The notes: generated by a model from the sequence alone, not told the origin. Shown: positions 1-4,937, numbered from the stretch's first letter. The stretch is DNA of 6,505 nucleotides from an uncultured Prevotella sp. (GCA_945827565.1 CALZNR010000078.1:1-6505), one strand, 5' to 3'. Numbers and translations are program-made.

Positions 1-33
1 GAAATAATACCATAGAAGACAAATTAAGAAAAG

Positions 34-72
34 GGTATCTGCGTAGTTGCATATGCGCAGATGCCTTTTTTT
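34..72 (+). terminator. Intrinsic terminator of a gene lying left of the window
   Basis: A 12-pair stem joins 34-45 with 54-65 (GGTATCTGCGTA with TGCGCAGATGCC, two G-T wobbles), with an 8-nt loop and a run of seven T at 66-72. This is the standard Rho-independent form on the plus strand. An A-rich stretch before the stem gives a weaker T-rich tail on the minus strand, so it may also stop leftward transcription. No coding sequence can be assigned to bases 1-33. Confidence 0.85.
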
Positions 73-154
73 GTTGGCTGCCTCACTTCACATTCCGCGC
101 CCGCCCACTCCACACACTTACGATGGCTGTTAGGATTACGGACAAGCCATCAGC

Positions 155-193
155 AAAAAAAACAGGCTGCATGTTCATCTCGAACACGCAGCC
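155..193 (-). terminator. Strong minus-strand intrinsic terminator
   Basis: Read on the minus strand, GGCTGCGTGTTC (193-182) pairs with GAACATGCAGCC (176-165) around a 5-nt loop, and eight T follow at 162-155. On the minus strand the pair formed by 187 and 171 is a G-U wobble, while on the plus strand it is an A/C mismatch. There is also no plus-strand T run. The hairpin therefore works in the leftward direction. Confidence 0.88.
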
Positions 194-329
194 CTCTAAA
201 CATCTACCTTCTTTCAATCTTATTACCTTAAAACTACTCTACCTGTTTATGTCTTTTCCTATGCTTTCTTTTCTTTCTCCTTATACGCTGTGAGCAATGC
301 CCCTCCACGGGTAACTTGCCCAACTATTT
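155..329 (-). ncRNA. Candidate small RNA, about 175 nt
   Basis: The boundaries are what supports this call. A TAnnTTTG promoter element lies at 343-336 on the minus strand, which predicts a start near 329. A strong terminator ends the unit at 155. In between, the transcript begins with a GC-rich part that can fold (GCAA at 319-316 with TTGC at 297-294, enclosing CCC with GGG). A long purine-rich linker of A, AG and GGTA runs follows, and then the terminator hairpin. No reasonable open reading frame fits. I do not recognise the family: it lacks the signature segments I know for RNase P, tmRNA and SRP RNA, and its two ends do not pair as in classical 6S RNA. It could also be an untranslated leader ending in an attenuator, though no minus-strand gene follows within the window. 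Confidence 0.5.
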
Positions 330-335
330 CAAGTA

Positions 336-343
336 CAAAATTA
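336..343 (-). promoter_or_regulatory. Putative minus-strand promoter (-7 element) of the small RNA
   Basis: On the minus strand the sequence reads TAATTTTG, an exact match to the Bacteroidota -7 form TAnnTTTG. The -33 partner is weak: only TTG at 371-369, 25 bp away instead of about 20. The element is placed correctly to start the transcript that ends at the 155-193 terminator. Confidence 0.5.
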
Positions 344-377
344 CAACAAAACACAACACGAGGGAATCCAACACATG

Positions 378-392
378 TTTTATAACATAAAA
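378..392. promoter_or_regulatory. Palindrome TTTTAT-AAC-ATAAAA, possible operator
   Basis: A perfect 6-bp inverted repeat with a 3-bp centre lies between the divergent small-RNA and peroxidase promoters. Its AT-rich symmetry would suit a dimeric repressor or activator. No specific regulator can be named from the sequence, and it may simply be a chance AT-rich palindrome. Confidence 0.25.
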
Positions 393-420
393 TGGCATTT
401 TTTTTGACATAAATCAATTG

Positions 421-437
421 GAAGATTTTTCATCTTC
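421..437. promoter_or_regulatory. Palindrome GAAGAT-N5-ATCTTC, possible operator
   Basis: A perfect 6-bp inverted repeat with a 5-bp spacer (TTTTC) lies 35 bp upstream of the -33 element of the peroxidase promoter. That is a usual place for an activator site. The binding protein is unknown. Confidence 0.25.
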
Positions 438-472
438 TTCGCTCACATCCTGCCTAAAAAGATAGCAAAAGA

Positions 473-504
473 TTTGGGCAAAAAGAGGAAAATGCTTACT
501 TTTG
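473..504 (+). promoter_or_regulatory. Promoter of the peroxidase-trxB operon
   Basis: TTTG at 473-476 is followed after exactly 20 bp by TACTTTTG at 497-504, a full match to the Bacteroidota sigma-ABfr promoter pattern. Transcription should begin near 511, leaving an untranslated leader of about 150 nt before the start at 663. Because the -7 element lies here, in-frame upstream starts near 474 or 492 would not be on this transcript. Confidence 0.7.
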
Positions 505-537
505 TCTTACCATTTGTCACCTATAGGTGCCTCCTGC

Positions 538-613
538 CTGCAAGTGGAAGAGACACAGGCCACGATGCAAAATGGCTCAGACCACGATGCAAAAAAGACA
601 GAGGCCACAGCAA
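538..613 (+). repeat. Short tandem repeat (22-23 bp period) in the peroxidase leader
   Basis: CCACGATGCAAAA occurs at 560-572 and again, unchanged, at 582-594. A third, diverged copy (CCACAGCAAGG) starts at 605. The bases before each copy are also alike (AGACACAGG, GGCTCAGA, AGACAGAGG). The period is not a multiple of three, which argues that the segment is untranslated leader and not part of the peroxidase protein. Confidence 0.6.
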
Positions 614-662
614 GGTGTCACAAAGAAACAAACCAACACAAATAAAACCAACAGACAAGGAA

Positions 663-1130
663 ATGAAAACCGTTTACGATTTTAAGGTAAAAGACAGAAA
701 AGGAAAAGAGGTTGCCATCAAGGAATACGCCAACGAGGTGCTGCTGATAGTAAACACAGCCATCAAGTGCCAATACACACCGCAGTATGAGCAGTTGGAA
801 CAGTTGTACGAACGATTCCACAGCCGTGGTTTTGAGATACTCGACTTTCCCTGCAACCAGTTTGGCCAGCAGGCTCCGGGCACTGACGAGAGCATACACA
901 CCTTTTGCAAAACGACCTACAACACCGAGTTTCCACGGTTCAAGAAGGTGAAGGTTACAGGCGAAGATGCCGACCCGCTGTTCAAGTTCCTGCAAGAGCA
1001 GAAGGGAGATGCCACATGGAACTTCACCAAATTTCTTACCAACAAGCGAGGACAGGTGGTGGCACGCTTTGAGCCGGGCGACTCCATTGAAGACATAGCC
1101 TTGCAGATAGAATCCCTGTTAGAACAATAA
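663..1130 (+). CDS. gpx: Glutathione-peroxidase-family thiol peroxidase, probably thioredoxin-dependent
   Basis: This 155-residue protein reduces hydrogen peroxide and organic hydroperoxides in the cytoplasm. The catalytic set is complete: peroxidatic Cys36, Gln70 in the FGQQ segment, and Trp119-Asn120 in WNFTKFL. The second family signature FPCNQFG lies at 62-68. Cys82, in a TFCKTTY segment 46 residues after Cys36, matches the resolving cysteine of thioredoxin-dependent members, so thioredoxin and not glutathione is the likely reductant. The trxB gene 26 bp downstream agrees with this. The residue after Cys36 is Gln, where the family normally has Gly (KCGFT). The start was set at the ATG at 663 because the fold begins there (MKTVYDF). 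The frame stays open upstream to 474, but that part overlaps the promoter and a repeat with a period that is not a multiple of three. A start at 492 would give a hydrophobic, signal-like N-terminus and cannot be fully excluded. Confidence 0.93.
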   Translation: MKTVYDFKVKDRKGKEVAIKEYANEVLLIVNTAIKCQYTPQYEQLEQLYERFHSRGFEILDFPCNQFGQQAPGTDESIHTFCKTTYNTEFPRFKKVKVTGEDADPLFKFLQEQKGDATWNFTKFLTNKRGQVVARFEPGDSIEDIALQIESLLEQ

Positions 1131-1156
1131 CCAAAAAAAAAGAAATAGAATAGCAC

Positions 1157-2092
1157 ATGAAACAACACACTAAATGCCTGATTATTGGTAGCGGTCCGGC
1201 AGGCTACACCGCAGCCATCTACGCCTCGAGGGCCAACCTGCACCCCATAGAATATAGTGGATTGCAACCCGGTGGCCAACTCACACAAACCACTGAGGTG
1301 GAAAACTTCCCCGGTTATCCCAACGGTATTGATGGCAACCAGATGATGATGGAACTGCGAGAACAGGCCGAACGCTTCGGTGCCGACATCCGTGACGGTT
1401 CTATCGTCAAGGCCGATTTATCGAAACGCCCCTATCTGCTCACCGATGAAGAGGGCAATGAGATAGAAGCAGAGACAGTGATTATTGCCACAGGAGCCTC
1501 TGCCAAATACTTGGGACTGGATGATGAACGCAAGTACAATGGTCAGGGAGTATCTGCCTGTGCCACTTGCGACGGATTTTTCTACCGCAAGAAGGTGGTA
1601 GCCGTGGTGGGCGGTGGCGACACTGCCTGCGAAGATGCACTCTATCTGTCGCATCTGGCCAAGAAGGTGTATCTGATAGTGCGCAAGCCCTATCTGCGTG
1701 CATCCAAGGTGATGCAGCAGCGTGTGATGGAGGCCGAAAACATAGAGATACTCTTTGAGCACAACACTGTGGGCCTCTTTGGAGAGAACGGTGTGGAAGG
1801 AACCCATTTGGTGAAACGCATGGGCCAGAGTGATGAAGAGAGGGTGGATATTGCCATCGACGGCTTTTTCCTTGCCATTGGCCACAAGCCCAACAGCGAT
1901 GTGTTTAAGGAATGGCTCGACACCGATGAGGTGGGCTATCTGAAGAAAATAGACGGTACGCCACGCACCAAACTGCCAGGAGTATTTGTGGCAGGCGACG
2001 TGGCAGACCCTGTATATCGCCAAGCGATTACGGCTGCCGGCAGCGGATGCCAAGCAGCCATCGAGGCAGAGCGCTTCTTATTACAAGAGTAG
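1157..2092 (+). CDS. trxB: Thioredoxin-disulfide reductase
   Basis: This 311-residue FAD enzyme passes electrons from NADPH to thioredoxin in the cytoplasm. The length and order match the low-molecular-weight bacterial family. GSGPAG at 11-16 binds FAD ADP, the redox centre CATC spans Cys135 to Cys138, GGGDTA at 152-157 is the NAD(P)H dinucleotide motif, and VFVAGDV at 276-282 is the C-terminal FAD motif. The usual HRRxxxR NADPH-phosphate motif reads VRKPYLR at 175-181: His is replaced by Val and the second Arg by Lys, while Arg176 and Arg181 remain. The gene follows the peroxidase after 26 bp with no terminator or promoter visible between them, so the two are probably one operon that forms a peroxide-reducing chain. 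An A-rich stretch, not a Shine-Dalgarno sequence, precedes the ATG. It converges on typA, with 13 bp between the two stop codons. Confidence 0.97.
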   Translation: MKQHTKCLIIGSGPAGYTAAIYASRANLHPIEYSGLQPGGQLTQTTEVENFPGYPNGIDGNQMMMELREQAERFGADIRDGSIVKADLSKRPYLLTDEEGNEIEAETVIIATGASAKYLGLDDERKYNGQGVSACATCDGFFYRKKVVAVVGGGDTACEDALYLSHLAKKVYLIVRKPYLRASKVMQQRVMEAENIEILFEHNTVGLFGENGVEGTHLVKRMGQSDEERVDIAIDGFFLAIGHKPNSDVFKEWLDTDEVGYLKKIDGTPRTKLPGVFVAGDVADPVYRQAITAAGSGCQAAIEAERFLLQE

Positions 2093-2118
2093 CGCTCTGG
2101 CTCCGCTACTCTTTATTT
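2085..2118. terminator. Shared hairpin at the convergent trxB / typA ends
   Basis: AAGAGTAGCG (2085-2094) pairs perfectly with CGCTACTCTT (2104-2113) around a 9-nt loop. The stem contains both stop codons: trxB TAG on the plus strand and typA TAG on the minus strand. The plus-strand tail is TTTATTTG and the minus-strand tail is only modestly T-rich. A two-way terminator is the likely role, although the tails are weaker than at 34-72 or 4493-4537. Confidence 0.65.
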
Positions 2119-3908
2119 GCCTTTTTGCGTTCGTTGTGGTCGAGTATTATTTTGCGCATACGCATGCACAGAGGCGTCACCTCCACCAGCTCGTCGGCTT
2201 TGATATATTCCAAAGCCTCTTCAAGCGAAAGCACCGTGCGCGGAATGATGCGTGCCTTGTCGTCGCTTCCGCTGGCACGTGTATTGGTAAGCTGCTTGGC
2301 CTTGGTAACATTGATAACCAGGTCGTTATCGTGCACATGCTCGCCCACTACCTCGCCCATATATACCTCCTCACCCGGATCGATGAAGAACTTTCCTCTA
2401 TCCTGCAGTTTGTCGATGGAATAGGCAAACGATGTTCCCGTTTCCATGGCTATCATCGAGCCGTTTACTCTACGTGAGATCTCGCCCTTGTAGGGCTGAT
2501 ATTCCTTGAAGCGGTGCGCCATGATAGCCTCACCCTGACTGGCGGTGAGCACATTGGTGCGCAGTCCGATGATGCCTCTCGAGGGAATGTCGAACTCTAT
2601 GTTCACCCTGTCTGCCTGACTCTCCATAGAGGTCATCTCTCCCTTTCGCTTGGTCACCATGTCAATGATTTTGCTGGCAAACTCCTCGGGCACGTTCACG
2701 GTAAGTTCTTCCACAGGCTCGCATCTTACGCCATCTATTTCCTTGTATATCACCTGTGGCTGTCCCACCTGCAGCTCATATCCCTCACGGCGCATGGTTT
2801 CTATCAGCACAGAGAGATGCAGCACTCCACGTCCGCTCACCACCCACTTGTCGGTGCTATCTCCAAATGGATCTACACGCAGTGCAAGATTCTTCTCCAA
2901 CTCTTTCTGCAAGCGGTCGTTGATATGCCTGCTGGTCACAAACTTACCCTCTCTGCCGAAGAAGGGAGAGTCGTTGATTGTGAAGAGCATAGACATGGTA
3001 GGCTCATCGATGGCAATGGGAGGCAGTGGCTCAGGATTTTCAAAATCGCAGATAGTGTCGCCTATTTCAAACCTTTCCAGACCAATGATGGCACAGATAT
3101 CTCCACTCTGCACCTCGGAAGTGCGCGCATGTCCCATGCCGTCGAAGGTATGCAGCTCCTTGATGCGGGTTTTCTCTTTTGAACCGTCACGATGAGCCAC
3201 GGTGATGTTCATGCCCTCCTTGAGTGTTCCGCGATGGATGCGACCCACAGCAATGCGACCCGTATAACTGGAGTAGTCGAGCGAGGTGATGAGCATCTGT
3301 GGTGTTCCCTCTATCACTCGTGGGGCGGGTATCACTTCCACTATCTTGTCAAGCAAGTAGTTGATGTCTGTGGTAGGAGCGTTGAAGTCGGCACTCATCC
3401 ACCCGTTCTTTGCCGAGCCATACACCACAGGGAAGTCCAACTGGTCTTCAGTGGCATTGAGCGAGAACATCAGGTCGAACACCATTTCATACACCTCTTC
3501 GGGGCGGCAGTTGGGCTTATCCACTTTGTTCACCACCACGATAGGCTTCAACCCTATCTCCAGTGCCTTCTGCAACACGAAGCGTGTCTGTGGCATCGGT
3601 CCCTCAAAGGCATCCACCAGCAGCAGGCATCCGTCGGCCATGTTGAGCACACGCTCCACTTCTCCTCCAAAGTCAGAGTGCCCCGGAGTGTCTATGATGT
3701 TTATCTTTGTTCCCTTCCAGTTGATTGATACATTCTTTGACAGAATCGTTATCCCTCGCTCACGCTCCAGGTCGTTGCTGTCTAATACCTGACTGCTGAG
3801 GTCTTGTCCGTCTCTGAACAAGTTGCCTGCCAGCATCATCTTATCTACCAATGTGGTCTTGCCATGGTCAACGTGTGCAATGATTGCAATGTTTCTGATG
3901 TCCTGCAT
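2106..3908 (-). CDS. typA: Ribosome-binding translational GTPase TypA/BipA
   Basis: This 600-residue GTPase is related to EF-G and LepA and binds the ribosome. In other bacteria it is linked to ribosome assembly, stress and low-temperature growth. All GTP motifs are present: AHVDHGKT at 11-18, the switch segment ERERGITI at 48-55, DTPGHSDF at 73-80, NKVD at 127-130 and GSAKNG at 164-169. A beta-barrel domain, EF-G-like domains and the TypA-specific C-terminal domain follow, ending in a Lys-rich tail. The length fits the family (about 600). The ATG at 3908 was chosen because the protein begins MQDIRNIAIIAHVDHG, as in relatives. The frame stays open for 91 more codons upstream, but these cover the typA promoter and the rpsO promoter and look non-coding. 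The gene is divergent from rpsO and convergent with trxB. Confidence 0.97.
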   Translation of the reverse strand: MQDIRNIAIIAHVDHGKTTLVDKMMLAGNLFRDGQDLSSQVLDSNDLERERGITILSKNVSINWKGTKINIIDTPGHSDFGGEVERVLNMADGCLLLVDAFEGPMPQTRFVLQKALEIGLKPIVVVNKVDKPNCRPEEVYEMVFDLMFSLNATEDQLDFPVVYGSAKNGWMSADFNAPTTDINYLLDKIVEVIPAPRVIEGTPQMLITSLDYSSYTGRIAVGRIHRGTLKEGMNITVAHRDGSKEKTRIKELHTFDGMGHARTSEVQSGDICAIIGLERFEIGDTICDFENPEPLPPIAIDEPTMSMLFTINDSPFFGREGKFVTSRHINDRLQKELEKNLALRVDPFGDSTDKWVVSGRGVLHLSVLIETMRREGYELQVGQPQVIYKEIDGVRCEPVEELTVNVPEEFASKIIDMVTKRKGEMTSMESQADRVNIEFDIPSRGIIGLRTNVLTASQGEAIMAHRFKEYQPYKGEISRRVNGSMIAMETGTSFAYSIDKLQDRGKFFIDPGEEVYMGEVVGEHVHDNDLVINVTKAKQLTNTRASGSDDKARIIPRTVLSLEEALEYIKADELVEVTPLCMRMRKIILDHNERKKANKE

Positions 3909-3960
3909 GTGTAATACCTTAAAAGGTGCATGCCTTCTCTGCATGCCCGTCATTAAAAAA
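3909..3960 (-). promoter_or_regulatory. Structured typA leader with three copies of a GCATGC-like element
   Basis: On the minus strand the leader has GCATGC at 3946-3941, GCATGC at 3933-3928 and ACATGC at 3910-3905. The last of these contains the typA start codon. GCATGC is its own complement, so the middle copy can pair with the first (7-nt loop, start codon free) or, through GCATG, with CATGC at the start codon (start codon hidden). A small ACCT/AGGT hairpin lies between the second and third copies. Two exclusive folds are therefore possible. A regulatory function is inference. Confidence 0.35.
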
Positions 3961-3967
3961 TCGGGTG

Positions 3968-4001
3968 CAAAGTTACAATTTTTATTTGATATAGCGTGAA
4001 A
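3968..4001 (-). promoter_or_regulatory. Promoter of typA
   Basis: On the minus strand TAACTTTG at 3975-3968 is an exact TAnnTTTG match. The -33 partner is imperfect: TTTC at 4001-3998 with a 22-bp spacer. The predicted start near 3961 gives a leader of about 50 nt. Confidence 0.55.
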
Positions 4002-4058
4002 GCCCCTCCTATTTCGCTCCATTTTTTTAGTGTTTTGCAAAATAAACGTGATGAAATG

Positions 4059-4090
4059 TTTGCACATCGAGAAAATAATTAGTACCTTTG
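4059..4090 (+). promoter_or_regulatory. Promoter of rpsO
   Basis: TTTG at 4059-4062 and TACCTTTG at 4083-4090 are separated by exactly 20 bp, a full match to the Bacteroidota promoter form. The start is expected near 4097, which leaves a leader of about 100 nt. Confidence 0.75.
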
Positions 4091-4096
4091 CGCCCG

Positions 4097-4197
4097 AATT
4101 TCGGAAAATCCGATGCATTTGATGATGCCCTGTGTTGTGATTAAGGCACTTCGCATCTGAAAGATGTAATTCACAAACCATTAATCAATTTATCGTC
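4097..4197 (+). promoter_or_regulatory. rpsO leader, candidate S15 autoregulatory RNA
   Basis: The leader can form a hairpin at its 5' end (TCGGA 4101-4105 with TCCGA 4109-4113) and a longer helix (GATG 4121-4124 with CATC 4154-4157, then TGCC 4126-4129 with GGCA 4145-4148). S15 represses its own mRNA through leader structures in several bacterial groups, and these structures differ from phylum to phylum. The length and folding potential here suit such a role, but no known S15 leader class is recognised. Confidence 0.3.
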
Positions 4198-4467
4198 ATG
4201 TATTTGAATCCCGCTAAAAAAGAAGAAATCTTTGGTCAGTATGGTGCTAACGGCAAGGACACTGGTTCTGCTGAAAGCCAGATTGCATTGTTCAGTTATC
4301 GTATTTCTCACCTTACTGAGCACTTGAAGAAGAACCACAAAGATTTCAGAACCGCCCGCGCTCTTACCGCATTGGTAGGTAAGCGTCGTGCATTGCTCGA
4401 CTATCTGTATGAGCGCGACATCAACCGTTATCGCGCCATCATCAAGGCTCTTGGCTTGCGTAAGTAA
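4198..4467 (+). CDS. rpsO: 30S ribosomal protein S15
   Basis: The 89-residue protein has the full usual length. S15 binds the central domain of 16S rRNA early in small-subunit assembly and forms bridges to the large subunit. Diagnostic segments are DTGSAESQ at 21-28, His42 and Asp49 in the rRNA-binding HLTEHLKKNHKDF stretch, and LVGKRRALLDYL at 59-70, with the C-terminus ending ALGLRK. The ATG at 4198 is the only sensible start (MYLNPAKKEEIF). The gene stands alone between its own promoter and terminator, divergent from typA. That gene pairing is, as far as I recall, common in Bacteroidales. Confidence 0.98.
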   Translation: MYLNPAKKEEIFGQYGANGKDTGSAESQIALFSYRISHLTEHLKKNHKDFRTARALTALVGKRRALLDYLYERDINRYRAIIKALGLRK

Positions 4468-4492
4468 CCCATCGTCTTAGGATAAAAAGCAC

Positions 4493-4537
4493 AAAGAGGG
4501 TACGCCACCAACATTCGGCGCGCCCTCTTTTTTTATT
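4493..4537 (+). terminator. Intrinsic terminator of rpsO
   Basis: AAAGAGGGTACGCC (4493-4506) pairs with GGCGCGCCCTCTTT (4517-4530), with one G-T wobble, one A/C mismatch and a 10-nt loop. The T run extends from 4528 to 4534. It begins 26 bp after the rpsO stop codon. Confidence 0.92.
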
Positions 4538-4615
4538 TATATCATTCTGCTTATCAGCGCTTTACACGCCTACATACGGCATTTCAGCCTCCAACACACC
4601 TTTCTTTACATTCTT

Positions 4616-4857
4616 TCCAAGTGCAGAAAGGAGTTCTTTTTTGCCCTAAAAGTCTTTGTTTCCATATAGGAAAATTTTACATTCAATACGAAAACGAGTT
4701 ACATTCTTGGCCAGAATGTACTTCTTTCTTGGTCAGAATACAACTCATTCTCGTATTGAATGTAACTCGTTTTCGTATTGAATGTAAAATTCTCACGGCT
4801 GAAAAATAATTATGTTATAAATAGAGAATGGCACTTTCACGGCCAGATTATAATTCT
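4616..4857. repeat. Tandem array with a 22-bp period, core TTC-N7-GAA
   Basis: Cut at 22-base steps from 4660, the units start TTC, TTC, TTC, TTC, TTC, TTT (4660, 4682, 4704, 4726, 4748, 4770). Positions 11-13 of each unit read GAA, AAA, GAA, GAA, GAA, GAA. Several unit ends are alike (TTACA, ACTCA, ACTCG). Units at 4704 and 4726 share TTCTTGG-CAGAAT, and units at 4748 and 4770 share TCGTATTGAATGTAA. Weaker units continue in register on both sides: 4616 (GAA), 4638 (AAA), 4792 (AAA), 4814 (GAG) and 4836 (TTC, GAT). The six central units are solid and the outer five could be decay or chance. The family is not recognised. Confidence 0.7.
4673..4791. repeat. Perfect 34-bp inverted repeat with a 51-bp centre
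   Basis: Bases 4673-4706 are the exact reverse complement of 4758-4791, with no mismatch over 34 pairs. The 119-bp element resembles a small non-coding mobile element in shape, but no target-site duplication is visible at its edges and it encodes nothing. The centre carries a second hairpin (TACATTC 4700-4706 with GAATGTA 4714-4720). It also has a partial second copy of the right arm at 4736-4758, which matches the left arm at 19 of 23 positions and permits a fold shifted by one 22-bp unit. Confidence 0.9.
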
Positions 4858-4859
4858 CT
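4823..4859. repeat. Small inverted repeat AGAGAAT / ATTCTCT
   Basis: AGAGAAT at 4823-4829 pairs with ATTCTCT at 4853-4859 around a 23-nt loop, and GGC/GCC can pair inside that loop. It lies at the right end of the 22-bp array and has no T run after it, so it is not a typical terminator. Confidence 0.35.
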
Positions 4860-4929
4860 TTGCCACACTCCCCTCATCAATTGTTCTAACCTTATTGAAC
4901 AAGATGATAGGAAATATCTTTTTTTTTTG

Positions 4930-4937
4930 TAACTTTG
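4930..4937 (+). promoter_or_regulatory. Promoter (-7 element) of pflB
   Basis: TAACTTTG is an exact TAnnTTTG match, 70 bp before the pflB start. A T run precedes it. No good TTTG is found about 20 bp upstream, so the -33 part is weak and an activator may assist. The expected leader is about 65 nt. Confidence 0.55.

Larger units (their letters stand above)
73..472. other. Gene-free region upstream of the peroxidase
   Basis: No convincing protein gene lies here on either strand. The stretch holds a 7-bp hairpin (122-128 with 145-151), a strong minus-strand terminator at 155-193, and a pyrimidine-rich tract at roughly 197-290, which reads as purine-rich on the minus strand. It also holds a minus-strand promoter element at 336-343 and two short palindromes (378-392 and 421-437) just upstream of the peroxidase promoter. 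The best reading is a small-RNA gene on the minus strand plus a divergent control region. Confidence 0.6.
4538..4920. other. Gene-free region between rpsO and pflB holding the repeat array
   Basis: The short open frames here (for example 4621-4809 and 4778-4960) run across inverted and tandem repeats and resemble no protein, so no gene is called. Bases 4538-4615 show nothing clear. The repeat array and inverted repeat at about 4616-4857 fill the middle, and 4858-4920 is AT-rich spacer before the pflB promoter. No Bacteroidota-type promoter was seen for the array on either strand. Confidence 0.7.

Noticed and set aside
234..308. A 24-codon minus-strand frame starting GTG and encoding a very basic peptide inside the small-RNA candidate
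   Set aside because: It has a GTG start and no ribosome-binding signal. Its Lys/Arg richness follows directly from the purine-rich tract.
618..995. Long minus-strand open frames opposite the peroxidase, trxB and pflB
   Set aside because: These are shadow frames of strongly supported genes, with no family resemblance or start signals.
3909..4181. A 91-codon upstream extension of typA
   Set aside because: It covers the typA promoter and the rpsO promoter and leader, resembles no GTPase N-terminus, and family members start at MQDIRN.
4673..4791. Miniature transposable element (MITE)
   Set aside because: The shape fits, but no target-site duplication flanks the arms and the arms are part of a longer periodic array. 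Genome-wide copies would be needed to revive this idea.
4616..4857. CRISPR array
   Set aside because: The 22-bp unit has no alternation of a constant repeat of 25 or more bases with unique spacers, and no cas genes are nearby.
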